From Heterotrichella gracilis (lineage: Eukaryota > Sar > Xanthophyceae > Tribonematales > Xanthonemataceae): a stretch of 64,000 nucleotides of DNA. The notes beneath the pieces are model-generated. The model did not search any database, was not told the origin of the DNA, and saw nothing but the letters and a program-made list of their open reading frames with translations. The position numbers were made by a program, and so were the translations under genes. Where the stretch lies: assembly GCA_032358255.1 (NCBI GenBank), contig JAULBX010023741.1:1-64000 (forward strand), read 5' to 3'. Shown in pieces: positions 31,690 to 43,200 of the stretch (its first letter is position 1; every line of letters starts with the position of its first letter).

Positions 31690-33200
31690 GGCATGTGCCG
31701 AATGTGGCTTCCCCAAACTCTTGCAAGACCTGCAGGGCGTGAACCTGTTGCTTCCAAAAGTAGCACCACAGCGCTGGTCTGAAACTTCAGACGAGAAAGA
31801 TATGTGTTATAGTGCAATGTCACCTATTTTCTATCATGCCCTTCCGGGCAAAAATGGCCCTTTTTACCTGGGAATTGACATTTTGTCAAAAAGCTTCCTT
31901 TCAGTTGTAATAAAAATGTGATAGCACCCAATGTTTTATTACGAAATTGCCGAGTGGCAACCTAGCGCCGCTACTAGCCGCAGGACCACCAGGGTTTGGA
32001 CAACTTAGCGACGGGCAACGTTGTCAGCTAAGCGTTGTAGGTGCCGAAGAGCAATCAACCTCGTTTACTCAAGCACTCCCTACAAAGTACGTCCTGCAAT
32101 ATACCTAGCAAAGCCGTGCGTCTTACAGGCTCATGTGAAGCTTGACCCACAGCTTGAAGTGGTGGAAAAACACCATTGGGAGGGCACCTTGTGTAGCAGC
32201 CCTGTCCAAATGCCTTGCAACAAATCCCTTGTACACAAGACTTTCACAGACGCTTTTACAGCCGGACAACCTAACTCATCTCCATTCTAAGACCATCACT
32301 TTACAATGGAGCATGTGGATATGCATGCACTGTCATGCATGTCATGAGCATGATGTCTGTGCTGACGCACCCTGGCCACACGTACGGGTGCGCGCTTGTG
32401 GTTCCCACCGGACACTCCAGAACTCTTAAAAGTCGGCGACGTAGCTGCTTGAAAGCGGAGTGCCCTAGATCACGGCCACTCGTGCTGCCGTGCCTTGCTG
32501 CACAAGATCAGGCATCCGGGGAAGAATACATCAAGACCAAGCACTTGGCATTTTTGCTGCAACTGAGACTCTTGTACTTCTCCGTTGGATTTCCTGCCTT
32601 GCCCATGTGAAGCTAGGCGCCTGGTGGGGAATGACTGGAAGTGGCTTACCTCACCAGTTGAGGCTGTTGCTAACCCCACTGCTTCCACAGTGGACCGCAG
32701 TTATGCCTGATTTTTCCTTTCCACTTTTGACAAACTGCTGTTAGTTCCTTTTCCCTGGCGGGGTGCGGCGCCCCTGGTGCCCTTTGTTCGTGCCCCCAGC
32801 CATGTTCCGCTCTGCCCTTTTTTGCCCAAAGGTTTCCGCTCTGCCTGTTATTTTGCCCAATATAACTCTCTTGGTTTACAACGAATTTGCTTCTAACCTT
32901 TGTCTGCAATTGAAGTTTCGTTTGATCTTTGTCATCAACCCTCACAAAGCCGTGTACCAGCATGTTGCCACCTGGGGTGCAGAGCTTACATTTGTGCATG
33001 CATTTACGGTTACGCATGCATTTGCGCGTCTATGCTTGCACGTGCACCCAGCCTGGAGTAGTGTGCTTGGAAGGTACCTGGGTGTAGGTGGTGGGAAGGA
33101 AGGGCGAGTAAATTGGGTGAACATCGCTGAGCACATCTATGTCTTTACTATCTTTACCCACAATTAAGTTACAGATATTGTTTGCTTGCCCACACTCTTA
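31690..33200. promoter_or_regulatory. RLK1 5' flank, homologous to the RLK2 5' flank
   Basis: Blocks within 31.7-33.2 kb match 52.1-53.7 kb in the same order: TGCCCTTCCGGGCAAAAATGGCC / TGCCCTTCCGTGCAGAAAGTGGCC; GTGGCAACCTAGCG...GGTGCC; GCGCTTGTGGTTCCCACCGG; GGAGTGCCCTA; and CATGTTCCGCTCTGCCCTTTTTTGCC. The promoter was thus duplicated with the gene. No core promoter element can be fixed from sequence alone. Confidence 0.5.
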
Positions 33201-33314
33201 GTGTGTGTGGCATTTCTGCAGGGGCAATAGCCCTTGTGTATGCATGTACTTGAGCTCTGTGAACATGATGGGTATTAGAGTGCATACACAGCGCCATTGG
33301 TCAACACACGCCTG

Positions 33315-33480
33315 TTCCTGAAACATTGTGGTGGGGGCGGAGGGTGGTGCACGAGGGTGTGGATGTGGTGGCTATGCGGCTGCTGCGTATGGGGTTCTCC
33401 CAACTTGCTCAAAGTAGTGCGTAAGCACTGCGGCGTGAGAGGACTAGTGTCCAGTTATGTTGTGTTGGATGGCTCATGTT
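33315..33480. repeat. Spacer repeat X, copy 1
   Basis: GGAGGGTGGTGCACGAGGGTGTGG...CTCCCAACTTGCTC...CGTGAGAGGACTAGTGTCCAG matches 37288-37440. It lies in the spacer between tandem kinase genes. No coding function is seen. Confidence 0.7.
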
Positions 33481-34640
33481 TGCATGCCTATTCCAGTGAA
33501 GCAGCAAGGTCAGTTTGTGTGCTGCATTTTCACAGTGTAGGCAAAGACATAATAATATGATACGATTTCAAGCAGTTCAACTTGGCATTCACTACTTAGC
33601 TAGTTGTAAGCAGTAATACAGTGTCCATGTGTTCGAAGTATACATGATGGCTGGCTTCATAGGTATTTGTATTCTAAAACGTTTGAGGTATAAAATGCCT
33701 TGGCCCTTTGAGATGATCATGATCACTGAATGTAACATCACCTGGTGATTAACAGTCTGCGCACGGCACACTAACCTTGCAACCTGGCCCAGTGGATGGA
33801 TTAACTGCCCAGATATGCGTGGCATGCGCATGCGCCGTGCAGGAGGGTGGGCGTGGGCCAGTGGTAATTTCTTAATTCCACAACGCACAAGAGAGAACTC
33901 CAAAGGCTAGGCCGTAGGCTAGGTGGCAAGGCTTCCAGCTGGGTGCCCACGGTATATGCGCATGCTTTGTACTGCCTGGGGTCGGGGTACCCAAGTAGGA
34001 ATTTGCCCATGGGCACCATCTGATACAGTATATACTTTATTGTGGTCTATTTCACAATCTGATGGTTAATATATTTATCAAATGCTATTACAATGCCCCT
34101 TTATTTTTGATGTATAATATTATCTATCTAGTATTAATGGAGCCTCTTCAAATATGTACATGCACATTAATGGTCTAGCCCGCAATAGTGGTACTACCAA
34201 AAGCCAGAACACATGACGGTACGCAGTACATTAGCTCATCGGTGCTCAAACATGCATGGCCGCCAATCCTCTCCAATATGGCTGTACAACCTGGGGGGGC
34301 ATAGGTGCCTCACAACCCAACCGACATCTCCTGGGGTACATATTCCACGAGGACTGCACCAAACCACTATGGTAGAGGACATAGTGGGCATGAGGGTATT
34401 GCTTTTCTCCCTGCTCACTCCTCGTTCAAGAACTGGCTGCGTAGCTACTTATTTAACTATTTATATATTTTTTGCTAAAAAATGCAAAGCCATTAGTGAT
34501 GGTCTATTTAAATATAATCTACCTCACAATAGCACTATGCCATGGGTACTCCCAATACTTAGCACTATGCCATGGGTATTCCCTATTACTATGCGTGTTT
34601 ACTATGCGTGTTTACTACGCAATGCCATGGGTACTCCCTG
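33481..34640. other. Spacer with short CATGGGTA repeats
   Basis: A short direct repeat AGCACTATGCCATGGGTACTCCC recurs about three times at 34530-34640. No gene is supported. Confidence 0.4.
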
Positions 34641-34925
34641 ACCCATGGGAATGTCAGCTGGGCTGGGAAAATATATTCTGTGGAGCCCCGACTCAATTAC
34701 CACGTTTCATCAGCTGTTGCTATTCATCAGGGTTTCCCCGGATGGCCTTCATAACTAACACCGGTGGTTTGGTTGTGGTACCAAACCTTTGATGCCACAA
34801 CCAAAATAGTGCTCATCCCATCTGATTACAAGCTTAAGACGCATATTTACGCCTATAATAATGTTTTCTCCAGCTTGCCGACCTGTCGCAGCTGCTATAA
34901 CCGCCTGATACGCTTTGCCAACCGC

Positions 34926-35121
34926 CTAAGCCCCAGGCACACGCTGCGGTAGACACACGCCACGCATCTCTGTGCCATGCACACGCTCACTCCCTGGCCT
35001 GCCGCGCGTCTCCTGTTCAATCTCGTCCACGATCTGCTTTGCGGATGGGCGCATCTTGGGGTCGTTGTCGATGCAGCGTTTGTAGAGGTCAACAAACCAC
35101 TGGGGGCGCTCCGGGGGCACC
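34926..35121 (-). pseudogene. Orphan last exon of a fourth RLK
   Basis: The acceptor GTGTGCAG is followed by VPPERPQWFVDLYKRCIDND, KMRPSAKQIVDEIEQE, homologous to the last exons at 23914, 38707 and 55480. The end diverges (TRGRPGSERVHGTEM...) and runs about 20 codons past the usual stop, to a TAG at 34926-34928. No other kinase exon lies upstream before the transposon at 35395. The 3' flank (34.66-34.74 kb) matches that of the intact genes. It is a remnant of a fourth array member, not a functional gene. Confidence 0.85.
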
Positions 35122-35394
35122 CTGCACACGGAACAACACGCTATTAGTCTAAAAGCGCGCACAGAACGTCAACATATATTATAAGCAAGTAGACACACAG
35201 GAGGTTACGTGTGCTCTCCAGAATGGTCCAGCAATGGTTATAATAAAATTAGACACACATAGTGCATACACCGGCAAGGTCTTGGGCGGACCAAATGTAA
35301 GCGCAAGTGGACTGTCCTAGGCCAGTGAAATTGCCGGCGATCATTGTGTATCCAAAGGCAAGATCTGTGATGATGCAACAGGTTGTGGGCATGG

Positions 35395-37270
35395 GGGACT
35401 AGAGGTCAACGAAGTCATTGAATTTCAGTGAAGAAGAGTGAACCTAGTAGATATTGAAGGGGTGTGCTTTGGCAGTGAAAACGCATGCTCAGAGTGTGAA
35501 TTCAGCCAGCCAGAGCAGTGAAATCAATAGATTAATGAGTGAAACCACATATTTTAACTTGTAATTTAAATGAATAGCAAAATTAAGTTGTAAAATACTT
35601 TATTATAACTAGAATTTATAATTGTTTACCGGGGTTGGGTTCACCTCACTCGTGCCCATCATTCAATCCTTCACTCTGGAAAAGAAATACATTTTCATTT
35701 ACAAGCTCAGCCCCCCCACCCCCCACCCCCCAGTTTTAGCCTTCACTTCAATCCTTCAACCTGGAAAAGAAATACATTTTCTTGTCCAGGCTCAGCCACC
35801 CACCCCCCTGATCCAACCCTTCACTTCATTCAATCCTTCAACCTGGAAATGAAATACAATATCTTGTCCAGGCTCAGCCACCCACCCCACTGATTCAACC
35901 CTTCACTTCATTCAATTCTTCAACCTGGACAAGATATACAATTTCCTTTCCAGGCCCAGCCACCCACCCCCCTGATTCAACCCTTCACTTCATTCAATCC
36001 TTCAACCTGGAAATGAAATACAATTTCTTGTCCAGGCTTCCCTTCATTCATACATTCACTCTGTAAAAGATATACGTTTTCAATTTTAGGCTCAACACCC
36101 CAGTTTCAGCCTTGACTTTATTCACTCCTTCTTCTACGGGAAAGATTTGCCTGTTCTCTTTCCGTCCTTTACAAACCTCTTGCCGTAGGGCCTGCTCAGC
36201 CCCCTGCATTCGATGCTTTCCTAACATGGCATGTTTTTGGTCTTTTGTTTTCCGTGCGAGAGCCGAATCAGTGGTGTGATGGTTGACGATGTTTCCGAGA
36301 AAATACGAAATAACAACGCAAAGACTGCAGTCACTCGCTAGCACGTTCGTATGTACAACTGGGCTCGCATTCCCCTGTTTCAGTTACGATCGTTAATCCC
36401 GATCCGGCAATAGCCTAGCGGCAACCACGTTTTCTAAATACAAAACCATCGCGTTTCCGAAAGTGAAGGATTGAATGAATTGAAGCCTGAACTTTGGGGG
36501 ATGGGGGGTCTTGGCCTGGAAAAGAGATTGTATTTCTTTTCCAGGTTGAAGGAATGACTGAATTGAAGCCTGTTACTGGGGGTGGGTGGGTGGCTGGGCC
36601 TGGAAAATAAAATGTTTTTCTTTTCCAGGTTGAAGGAGTGAATGAATTGAAGGCTGAAACTGTTTTTTTTTGGGCATACTTGGGCTTGTTCCCCTCAGCT
36701 GCAGGCAATCGAGTGCAGGCACTTGAGTACAGTGCTGCCGTTCACCACCGTTCACCACCGAGGGTGGTAGGCGGATGGCCGCCGACGGACCTGAACCCTC
36801 GTTGTAATCAGGAAATCATATATCTTGCTTTAACTTCTACATCCGGAATGAAAATTATGGGTGTGCGCGCTGACTCGAGTGTTAGCGGGACTCGAGCGAC
36901 CCCGACGGCGCAAACAACGTCTGTACTCGGTGTGTGTGTGGGGGGGGGCTGAGAAAAACGAAATTTAAATGTATTTCTTTCCAGAGTGAACGATTGAATG
37001 ATGTGGTTGAGGTGAACCCACTGTGGGCCCCGATAAACAACTATAAATTCTGGAGAATAATAAAGACTTTACAACTGAATTTTGGTATAAATTATAAATA
37101 AATTATAAATTATAATGTGGTTTCACTCATTAATCTATTGATTTCGCTGCTCTGGCTGGCAGAATTCACTCTCTGAGCATGGGCTTTCACTGCCAAAGCA
37201 CACCCCTTCAATCTCTACTAGGTTCACTCTTCTTCACTAATATTCAAGGACTTCGTTGACGTCTAGTCCC
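35395..37270. mobile_element. Non-autonomous DNA transposon with long terminal inverted repeats
   Basis: The left end GGGACTAGAGGTCAACGAAG and the right end (reverse complement GGGACTAGACGTCAACGAAG) match with few differences for about 150 bases, and less exactly for ~600 bases. Shared parts are GGGGTGTGCTTTGGCAGTGAA, CCAGAGCAGTGAAATCAATAG and ATTAATGAGTGAAACCACA. Inside the arms are tandem ~90-bp repeats with TTCAACCTGGAAA...TCCAGGCTCAGCCACCCACC (35.68-36.05 kb), inverted again at 36.47-36.65 kb. There is no transposase frame and no clear target duplication. The superfamily is unresolved. Confidence 0.85.
35630..36060. repeat. Subterminal tandem repeats (~90 bp) of the TIR transposon
   Basis: Four to five units of CTTCACTTCATTCAATCCTTC, then AACCTGGAAA-GAAATACA, then TTTCTTGTCCAGGCTCAGCC and ACCCACCCCCCTGATTCAACC occur head to tail. 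The right arm has complementary units at 36465-36650. Confidence 0.85.
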
Positions 37271-37287
37271 TGAAACAAGTGACGCGT

Positions 37288-37440
37288 GGGCGAGGGTGGT
37301 GCACGAGGGTGTGGTGGCTACGGTGCAGTAGCATAAGGGCTCTACATACTCTCCCAACTTGCTCCAAGCGGTGGGTCGTGAGAGGACCGGTGTCCAGGTG
37401 TGTTGGCACGGCCCATGTAGCCCATGCGTTGTATGCATTG
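37288..37440. repeat. Spacer repeat X, copy 2
   Basis: Counterpart of 33315-33480. Its left boundary nearly coincides with the right end of the TIR transposon, which suggests that the transposon inserted at the edge of this repeat. Confidence 0.65.
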
Positions 37441-38574
37441 ACACGACCCATGCGTACATGCCTATCCAACAGCCTATTCAGCCTGATTCCTCATTTGCCC
37501 TGCAACGCCAGTCTGTGTGCTCTGGCAGATCTGCAATCCCAACATGCAGGTCACCGTTGCTGCGGCGCTAAGCACACACCCTCATGAGTGATCACCGGGA
37601 TGCTGCTAGTGGACAGCCTAGACAGCCCTAGGTGGGTGGACCACCTGTCTGTTGGGGTGGTTTAGATAGTTGGGGAGAAGACAGTGGCTCATGCCCCTGC
37701 TGGAGGACCCAGCGTACGAGGAGGATAGGTGCACCCGTAAAGCCTCTAACGCCCTCCTTTGACTGTTAAGGGCGCTGCAGATTTTGTACTCCCAAAGTGC
37801 CTCGGCCTTGTTCCAACCTGTATTATGACATGTCCTCAGACCCTGAGTCAGGGCACAGTGAACCTAGAGCTCAGCAATGTGGTTTTGGCTTTTTACGAGA
37901 GGCTCAGAGTGTCAGTACCTCGATGCAGTACTTACAACTGCTTAAATAGTGAATTTCCAGTCATATTATATCATCATGATAAAAGTACTGTGGATTGTAC
38001 ATGCTGTTGTGGCTCCGGACGGTCACATCCTGAATAACATACATCATATCATGGGCTGCAACGCCTCTCTAAAACCTCTACAATGTGATGGTTATAGTGA
38101 AATTAAATCGAATCATCCAAAGTGAAATATTGTTTGAAGAAAAAATAATAACATTCGTTAATTTAAACCTGGCAAGTGAGCAATAGAGATGAATGGAAAC
38201 CAGCGCGATTAGGCGTGAATAACATGGCACAGCAATCACGCATATCTCCGAGCATGGAGAATCAGCTTGGCTGGGAAATATGATATATTAGAGCCCAACT
38301 TGTCTACCATCATTCACCAGTGCCGCTATCAATAAGGGTGGTAGAGGGCAGGTATAGAAGAACCTAGTATGGAAAAGGGCTTTTAAATTATAGCAGGCCC
38401 TGCAGGCCAATATTGTGCTGAATCCATTGCAATACAACCTTGAAACCGATTTTCCCAGCGCGTCGGCTTGTCCTGGCTGTAGTAGTTGTAGCAACCACAC
38501 ATGCTTTGTTTGCCAAGCCCGCAGGCGCATGCTGCGATAGACACACGCCACGCATATATGTGCCATGCACACGC
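37441..38574. other. Spacer and RLK2 3' flank
   Basis: No gene is supported. The part from ~38250 (GGAGAATCAGCTTGGCTGGGAAA...) to 38574 aligns with the 3' flanks of RLK1, RLK3 and the orphan exon and probably contains the RLK2 3' UTR. Confidence 0.4.
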
Positions 38575-40266
38575 TCACTCCCTGGCCTGTTGCATCTCCT
38601 GTTCAATCTCGTCCGCGATCTGCTTTGCTGATGGGCGCAATCTGGGGTCGTTGTCGATGCAGCGTTTGTAAAGGTCAACAAACCACTTGGGCCGCTCCTT
38701 GGGCACCCTGCACAAAAAAAAAGCATATACATTCCTGAAAAGGCGAATACCAAAATGTCATCATACATACATAGAAACAAAAAAGACACTTAGGAGGCTA
38801 CCCATGTTGTCCTTAAACGAGAATGGTGTTCAAAGTAAATCTACACATACACAGGGTATGCAATGTCTTGACAGGCGATCAAATGCAAGCGCAACAGCCT
38901 GTCCTTAGGCCATTTCAAACCGCGCCGCAATCCTTGTGTATTCAACGCAAGAAGTGCAATGATCCATCATGTTGTGCGCATGGAGAAGACAGGTATGCCA
39001 TCCTTGTGCATCACCCTACCACTAGTAATTGTGTAATTCCTCCCCGTCGCCAGAGTTGGGCCAAAACTGGCGGGCATTGCCCTTTAAAATACCTTGACCA
39101 TAGCAGTCCGACGATTGCAACTCGGTCACCTCCCTGCCTTCATATTCCTCAGCGCTGACACACCTCAACCATTACTCCATGACCCTATAATTACCACCTA
39201 CGCCCCAAACTACCCCAACCCCCAAAATGCGCCTCCCAAACCCAAGCCCTTACTTGATGTCCCTGGTCCTCCCACGCAGTGGTGTCTCCCCCGTGGCAAT
39301 CTCCCACATAACCACACCGTAGCTGTAGATATCAGCCTTCTCGTTATACTTTGTGGTCAGAGAAATGCCCAATAGTTCATTGAATAGCTCAGGTGCGGCC
39401 CATGCAAAGGTGCCGGCAGTGCCCTCCAAATATATATACGAGTGGTCCTTCACGCGCGCGATGCCGACATCCGCAATTTTGGCCGTGATTGTCAAGCTGC
39501 CGGTAAGGAGCACGTTGTGGCTCTTGAGGTCAAGGTGCACAATGTCGTGGCTGTGCAGGTAGTGCAGGCCGCGAGCAATGTGCAGCGCAACGGAGAGGCC
39601 ACTGCAGGCATCAAACGGGTGGTTGGTGTTAGGTGGGCAGTTGCACAATGTTAGGTGCTATGGGCATGTGAAGCAGATTAGTGACGTGCAGCTCGCAATT
39701 GATCGAGTTCATGTACCTCCCTTGCCCATTTTTCATTTCATAAGCTTTCATTGTAGCTGTAACACATTTCACTAGCGTGACAAGATGCACAATGCCTTAT
39801 CGTGGCCCTTGGCCAGGTAGAACCCAGAGGAGAGAACATAGGAATCACGGGAGAGGATTGCATAGGACTGTGAACTCTGTGTATTTCACAGGTAATCATT
39901 GCAACTTCCCGCCCACTAAATTGGGGGGATGTAGATCGAGGGCTAGCTAGTACTATAAGTACTAGGGGTGTTAATATGTATATTCATCAACACCCCCGCT
40001 AGCGCTCAACGATGCACTTACTGCTTGTGTCTGAAGTCACGATTGGGCAGCGCATGGGACAGGTCGCCCCCCGCCATGTATTCGGTGACCAACATGACGC
40101 CGACATCATCCTTCACGCACACACCCAGGAACAGCACAATGTTTGGGTCGCGGCAGCCCTTGAGTATTGCCACCTCTTTTAAAAACTTGACACACTGCTT
40201 CTCAGTCTGGTCTATAAGCACCTTGACTGCCACCTCTGTCACGCCGGCTTTCTTTCCCTTGTAGAC
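38575..40266 (-). CDS. RLK2 exons 10-12: TKL kinase domain
   Basis: Exons are 40266-40022 (VAVKVL Lys, NIVLFLGVC, EYMAGGDL), 39601-39254 (HLDLKSHNVLL, KIADVGIARV, GTFAWAAPELF) and 38707-38575 (VPKERPKWFVDLYKRC, stop TGA). Lengths match RLK1 exactly. All catalytic residues are present, with HLD and DVG in place of HRD and DFG. Confidence 0.92.
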
Positions 40267-43200
40267 CTGGAGGCAATGGCGTGATGATAAAGTATCGCGG
40301 GTAAACGCTTTATTGAATTTTATCGTATTACTGGTGCTTAATTTGAAAACATAAAAAGTTAGATGCAGGTTCACGTGGCACCACCTTCAGAAAATGTTAA
40401 AAACTTTCCTTACAATGCTTCTGGGGCCTTCACTAGATTTTGTTTGCTTCGAAGACTTTTATTCACCCCCGGCGAAGGTAAATGCATGATGGTGATGAGG
40501 ATATTAATAGTTATTAATGAGTAATTATAGTGATATATGTAACAATAGTAGTAGTAAGAACCGTAATTTAATAGTAATGATGATGTTAATAATGACTATA
40601 ATGATATGGTATAAGCAAAAATAATGGTAACAAATGGCAACGCACACATAGGCGCGTACAACTGAAGGACGGGGGAAGCATATTAGTCAAATAAACAACT
40701 ACAGATGACGGATATATTAGACGGATGGATGGAGGATGGGCAACAACGCGTTGGCAGGGGCAACCGGGGCTGCGATAGTGCTGGCGATGGCCACTGGGGG
40801 TGGCGTCACAAATGAATCTATATTGGGTTAGATTAGTTAGGTAACACACCTATAATATGCAAATAATAAGAGCAGTTATCGACACAACAACATGAAAGTC
40901 AAAATGGCTGAGTAGCACACTCTAGCAGCAACAACGGCACAGGGATGGGGTAGATGGGGATGAATACACCCTGCAACGCAAAGTGGGCACCAGTAAATTT
41001 TGCAACACACCTTGCCAAAGTTTCCTCCTCCCAATTCCCAAAATGAGCCGTCCGATTTGCGTAGGATTTCGATGTCATCCGCGGCAATCATCCAGTCCAG
41101 TGAGGATATTTTTGGGAGGTCGATGGGGGTGCTGGAGGCAGGTCCATCTAGTCCATCAGTCATCCGCCCGCTCCCAACACCATTTGTATGGATGGCGTTA
41201 GCATAGCCAACGGCAGCGCGTTGGAACACTTCAGAGGGCAAGGGCTGCTTGCCTTGGAGTAGTTCAGATTGGGTTAACGCCGCCTCCGTGCTCAAACTGC
41301 TGGCACTGGGTGGTGGCTGGTTTGCATGCGCACCGGTACTGTCGATGATTATGTAAGGGGGGACAATGGCGACGCCGCTGCCCGGCGTAGATGCTTCGGA
41401 CAACTGCCTCTCGCTCCCATCATTTGTGGGGATGTACGCAGGGTTACCTGGGGTCACGGGGTTCAAATGAGAGGGTCGCCTGTATACGCCTAGTATGCCT
41501 AGTGTGCCATTAGTGGAGGTGTAGGAGGTATCATTAGCTGGGGTAACCAGGTTGGAATTGGAGGAGGGGGGCTGGCTGCTAATTGTGTTGGCCCCAAATA
41601 GTTCCACATCAAGCAACGCTAAATCGGGCGTTGTCTGGTCCCCACCGTCATTGGGGTGTCTCTCTGGCTTCTCTGGTGAGTTCTGTTTGCGATTGCGTCG
41701 CTTGTGTCGTCGATAGCGGACGAGCAGCGCGGCCGCCATAGCCGCCACCAATGCAGCGGCGCATACACCGGCAATTATACCTGTGTGGTGGGACAATTAC
41801 ATTATATTTTGGGTGCGTAGATTACATTTTTTTTGGGTGATGTATGCCTACATGGTAAAAAGAGTAAGACGGATGGAGACGTGTGCTCCTAAAATGCTTC
41901 ACTCCCTTGATCTTGTCGGATTAGCAGCAACTCACATAGGCAAAACGAGATGTTGCTCGCTTCCATAATGGAGAAAGATTGTGTTTTGTTTAGGGCTTTG
42001 GGGTTTTGTCATCTCACCCATTTCCCTCACGGTAGGGCCGCAGTGTTAACCCCCGCAGGCCATTGTGGTTGTGCGAGGCGCACCTAGGGTCCACAATTCA
42101 GGGTTTTAGGGTTGCTCCGTAAATCAGAGATTGTTAAGGGTTAAAATTTATTTTTGTATTTTTAAGAAAGTATATACCTGATAAACGAAATTAACACATT
42201 TTTCATTTTCAGCTGTAAAATTGTTGTGTGGTTTCTATGAAATGTAACCCAGCGCCAATGGTTGCGCCAACAGTGACAAGTATTCTGATTTGCAAATCAT
42301 CTCTGGAGCATGCATGATCATCAGTGCACACCCTGGCCATAGCTATTTGGGTACTGGCCCTCTCACCTATGATCGCGCCGGTGTTGGGGTAGTTGGGGCT
42401 GTTGACGGGGGAAGGAGGAGAAAACGGGGTTCTTCGTTGGCTATTGGGAGAACTGGTGGACGAGGGTGGGCTGGTGGGTCGTGGCATTGGCCCAAGCAAA
42501 GGCAACAGCGCGTCAGGGGCAGGCGCTGGGGCTATGGGTATAGCGGCAAGCGTGGGTGCTGTTCTGGCTGTTCCTGTAGCAAGGAAGGGTGTGTGAAGTG
42601 GATGATAATGGTTGAAATGACAATTTTGACAAGACAATGTTTACAAAGTTTACAATACTTATTTGACAACATTGAGGGAGCCTACTGGGGCTCACAAGAC
42701 TATTGAAGCTCTTTGAAAAGGTTACCCCGCTTGCTAAATAGTCTGAGCATGAACATCTTGTATATATTATAGTGCATTTAACTATGCCGAATGCTGTGTT
42801 TCTTTTCCTGCTGAAGGTTGAAGTGAACGATGTGGATAAAGGGTGTGGGGAGTGTGGGCTGAGAGGACTCACCGGGGGATGGCTTCAGCGACGGTGTTGT
42901 GTGGCTAGTGTAGTCGGCTGCAAGGGGGGAATGGGACGTGAGTATGCAGGCACAATGATGCGGCTGGTCCCCTGCACAGTGTCAAAAATAGTTCGAACAA
43001 CACAATATTCAAACTTTGAATTGAACAAAGACTGAACGCAGAGGCTTCAACTAGCTGGCAGAATCCTTCGCGCTGATGAACGTACGATACTGCATCAAGT
43101 GTCGAAAGGTATCGTGGGAACTAAAGTAGCTACCGATGAACGTACGGTAATGTGACACGATGCATAATACGTAAATTTGCACCTGTTTTGTAGCTTGCAC

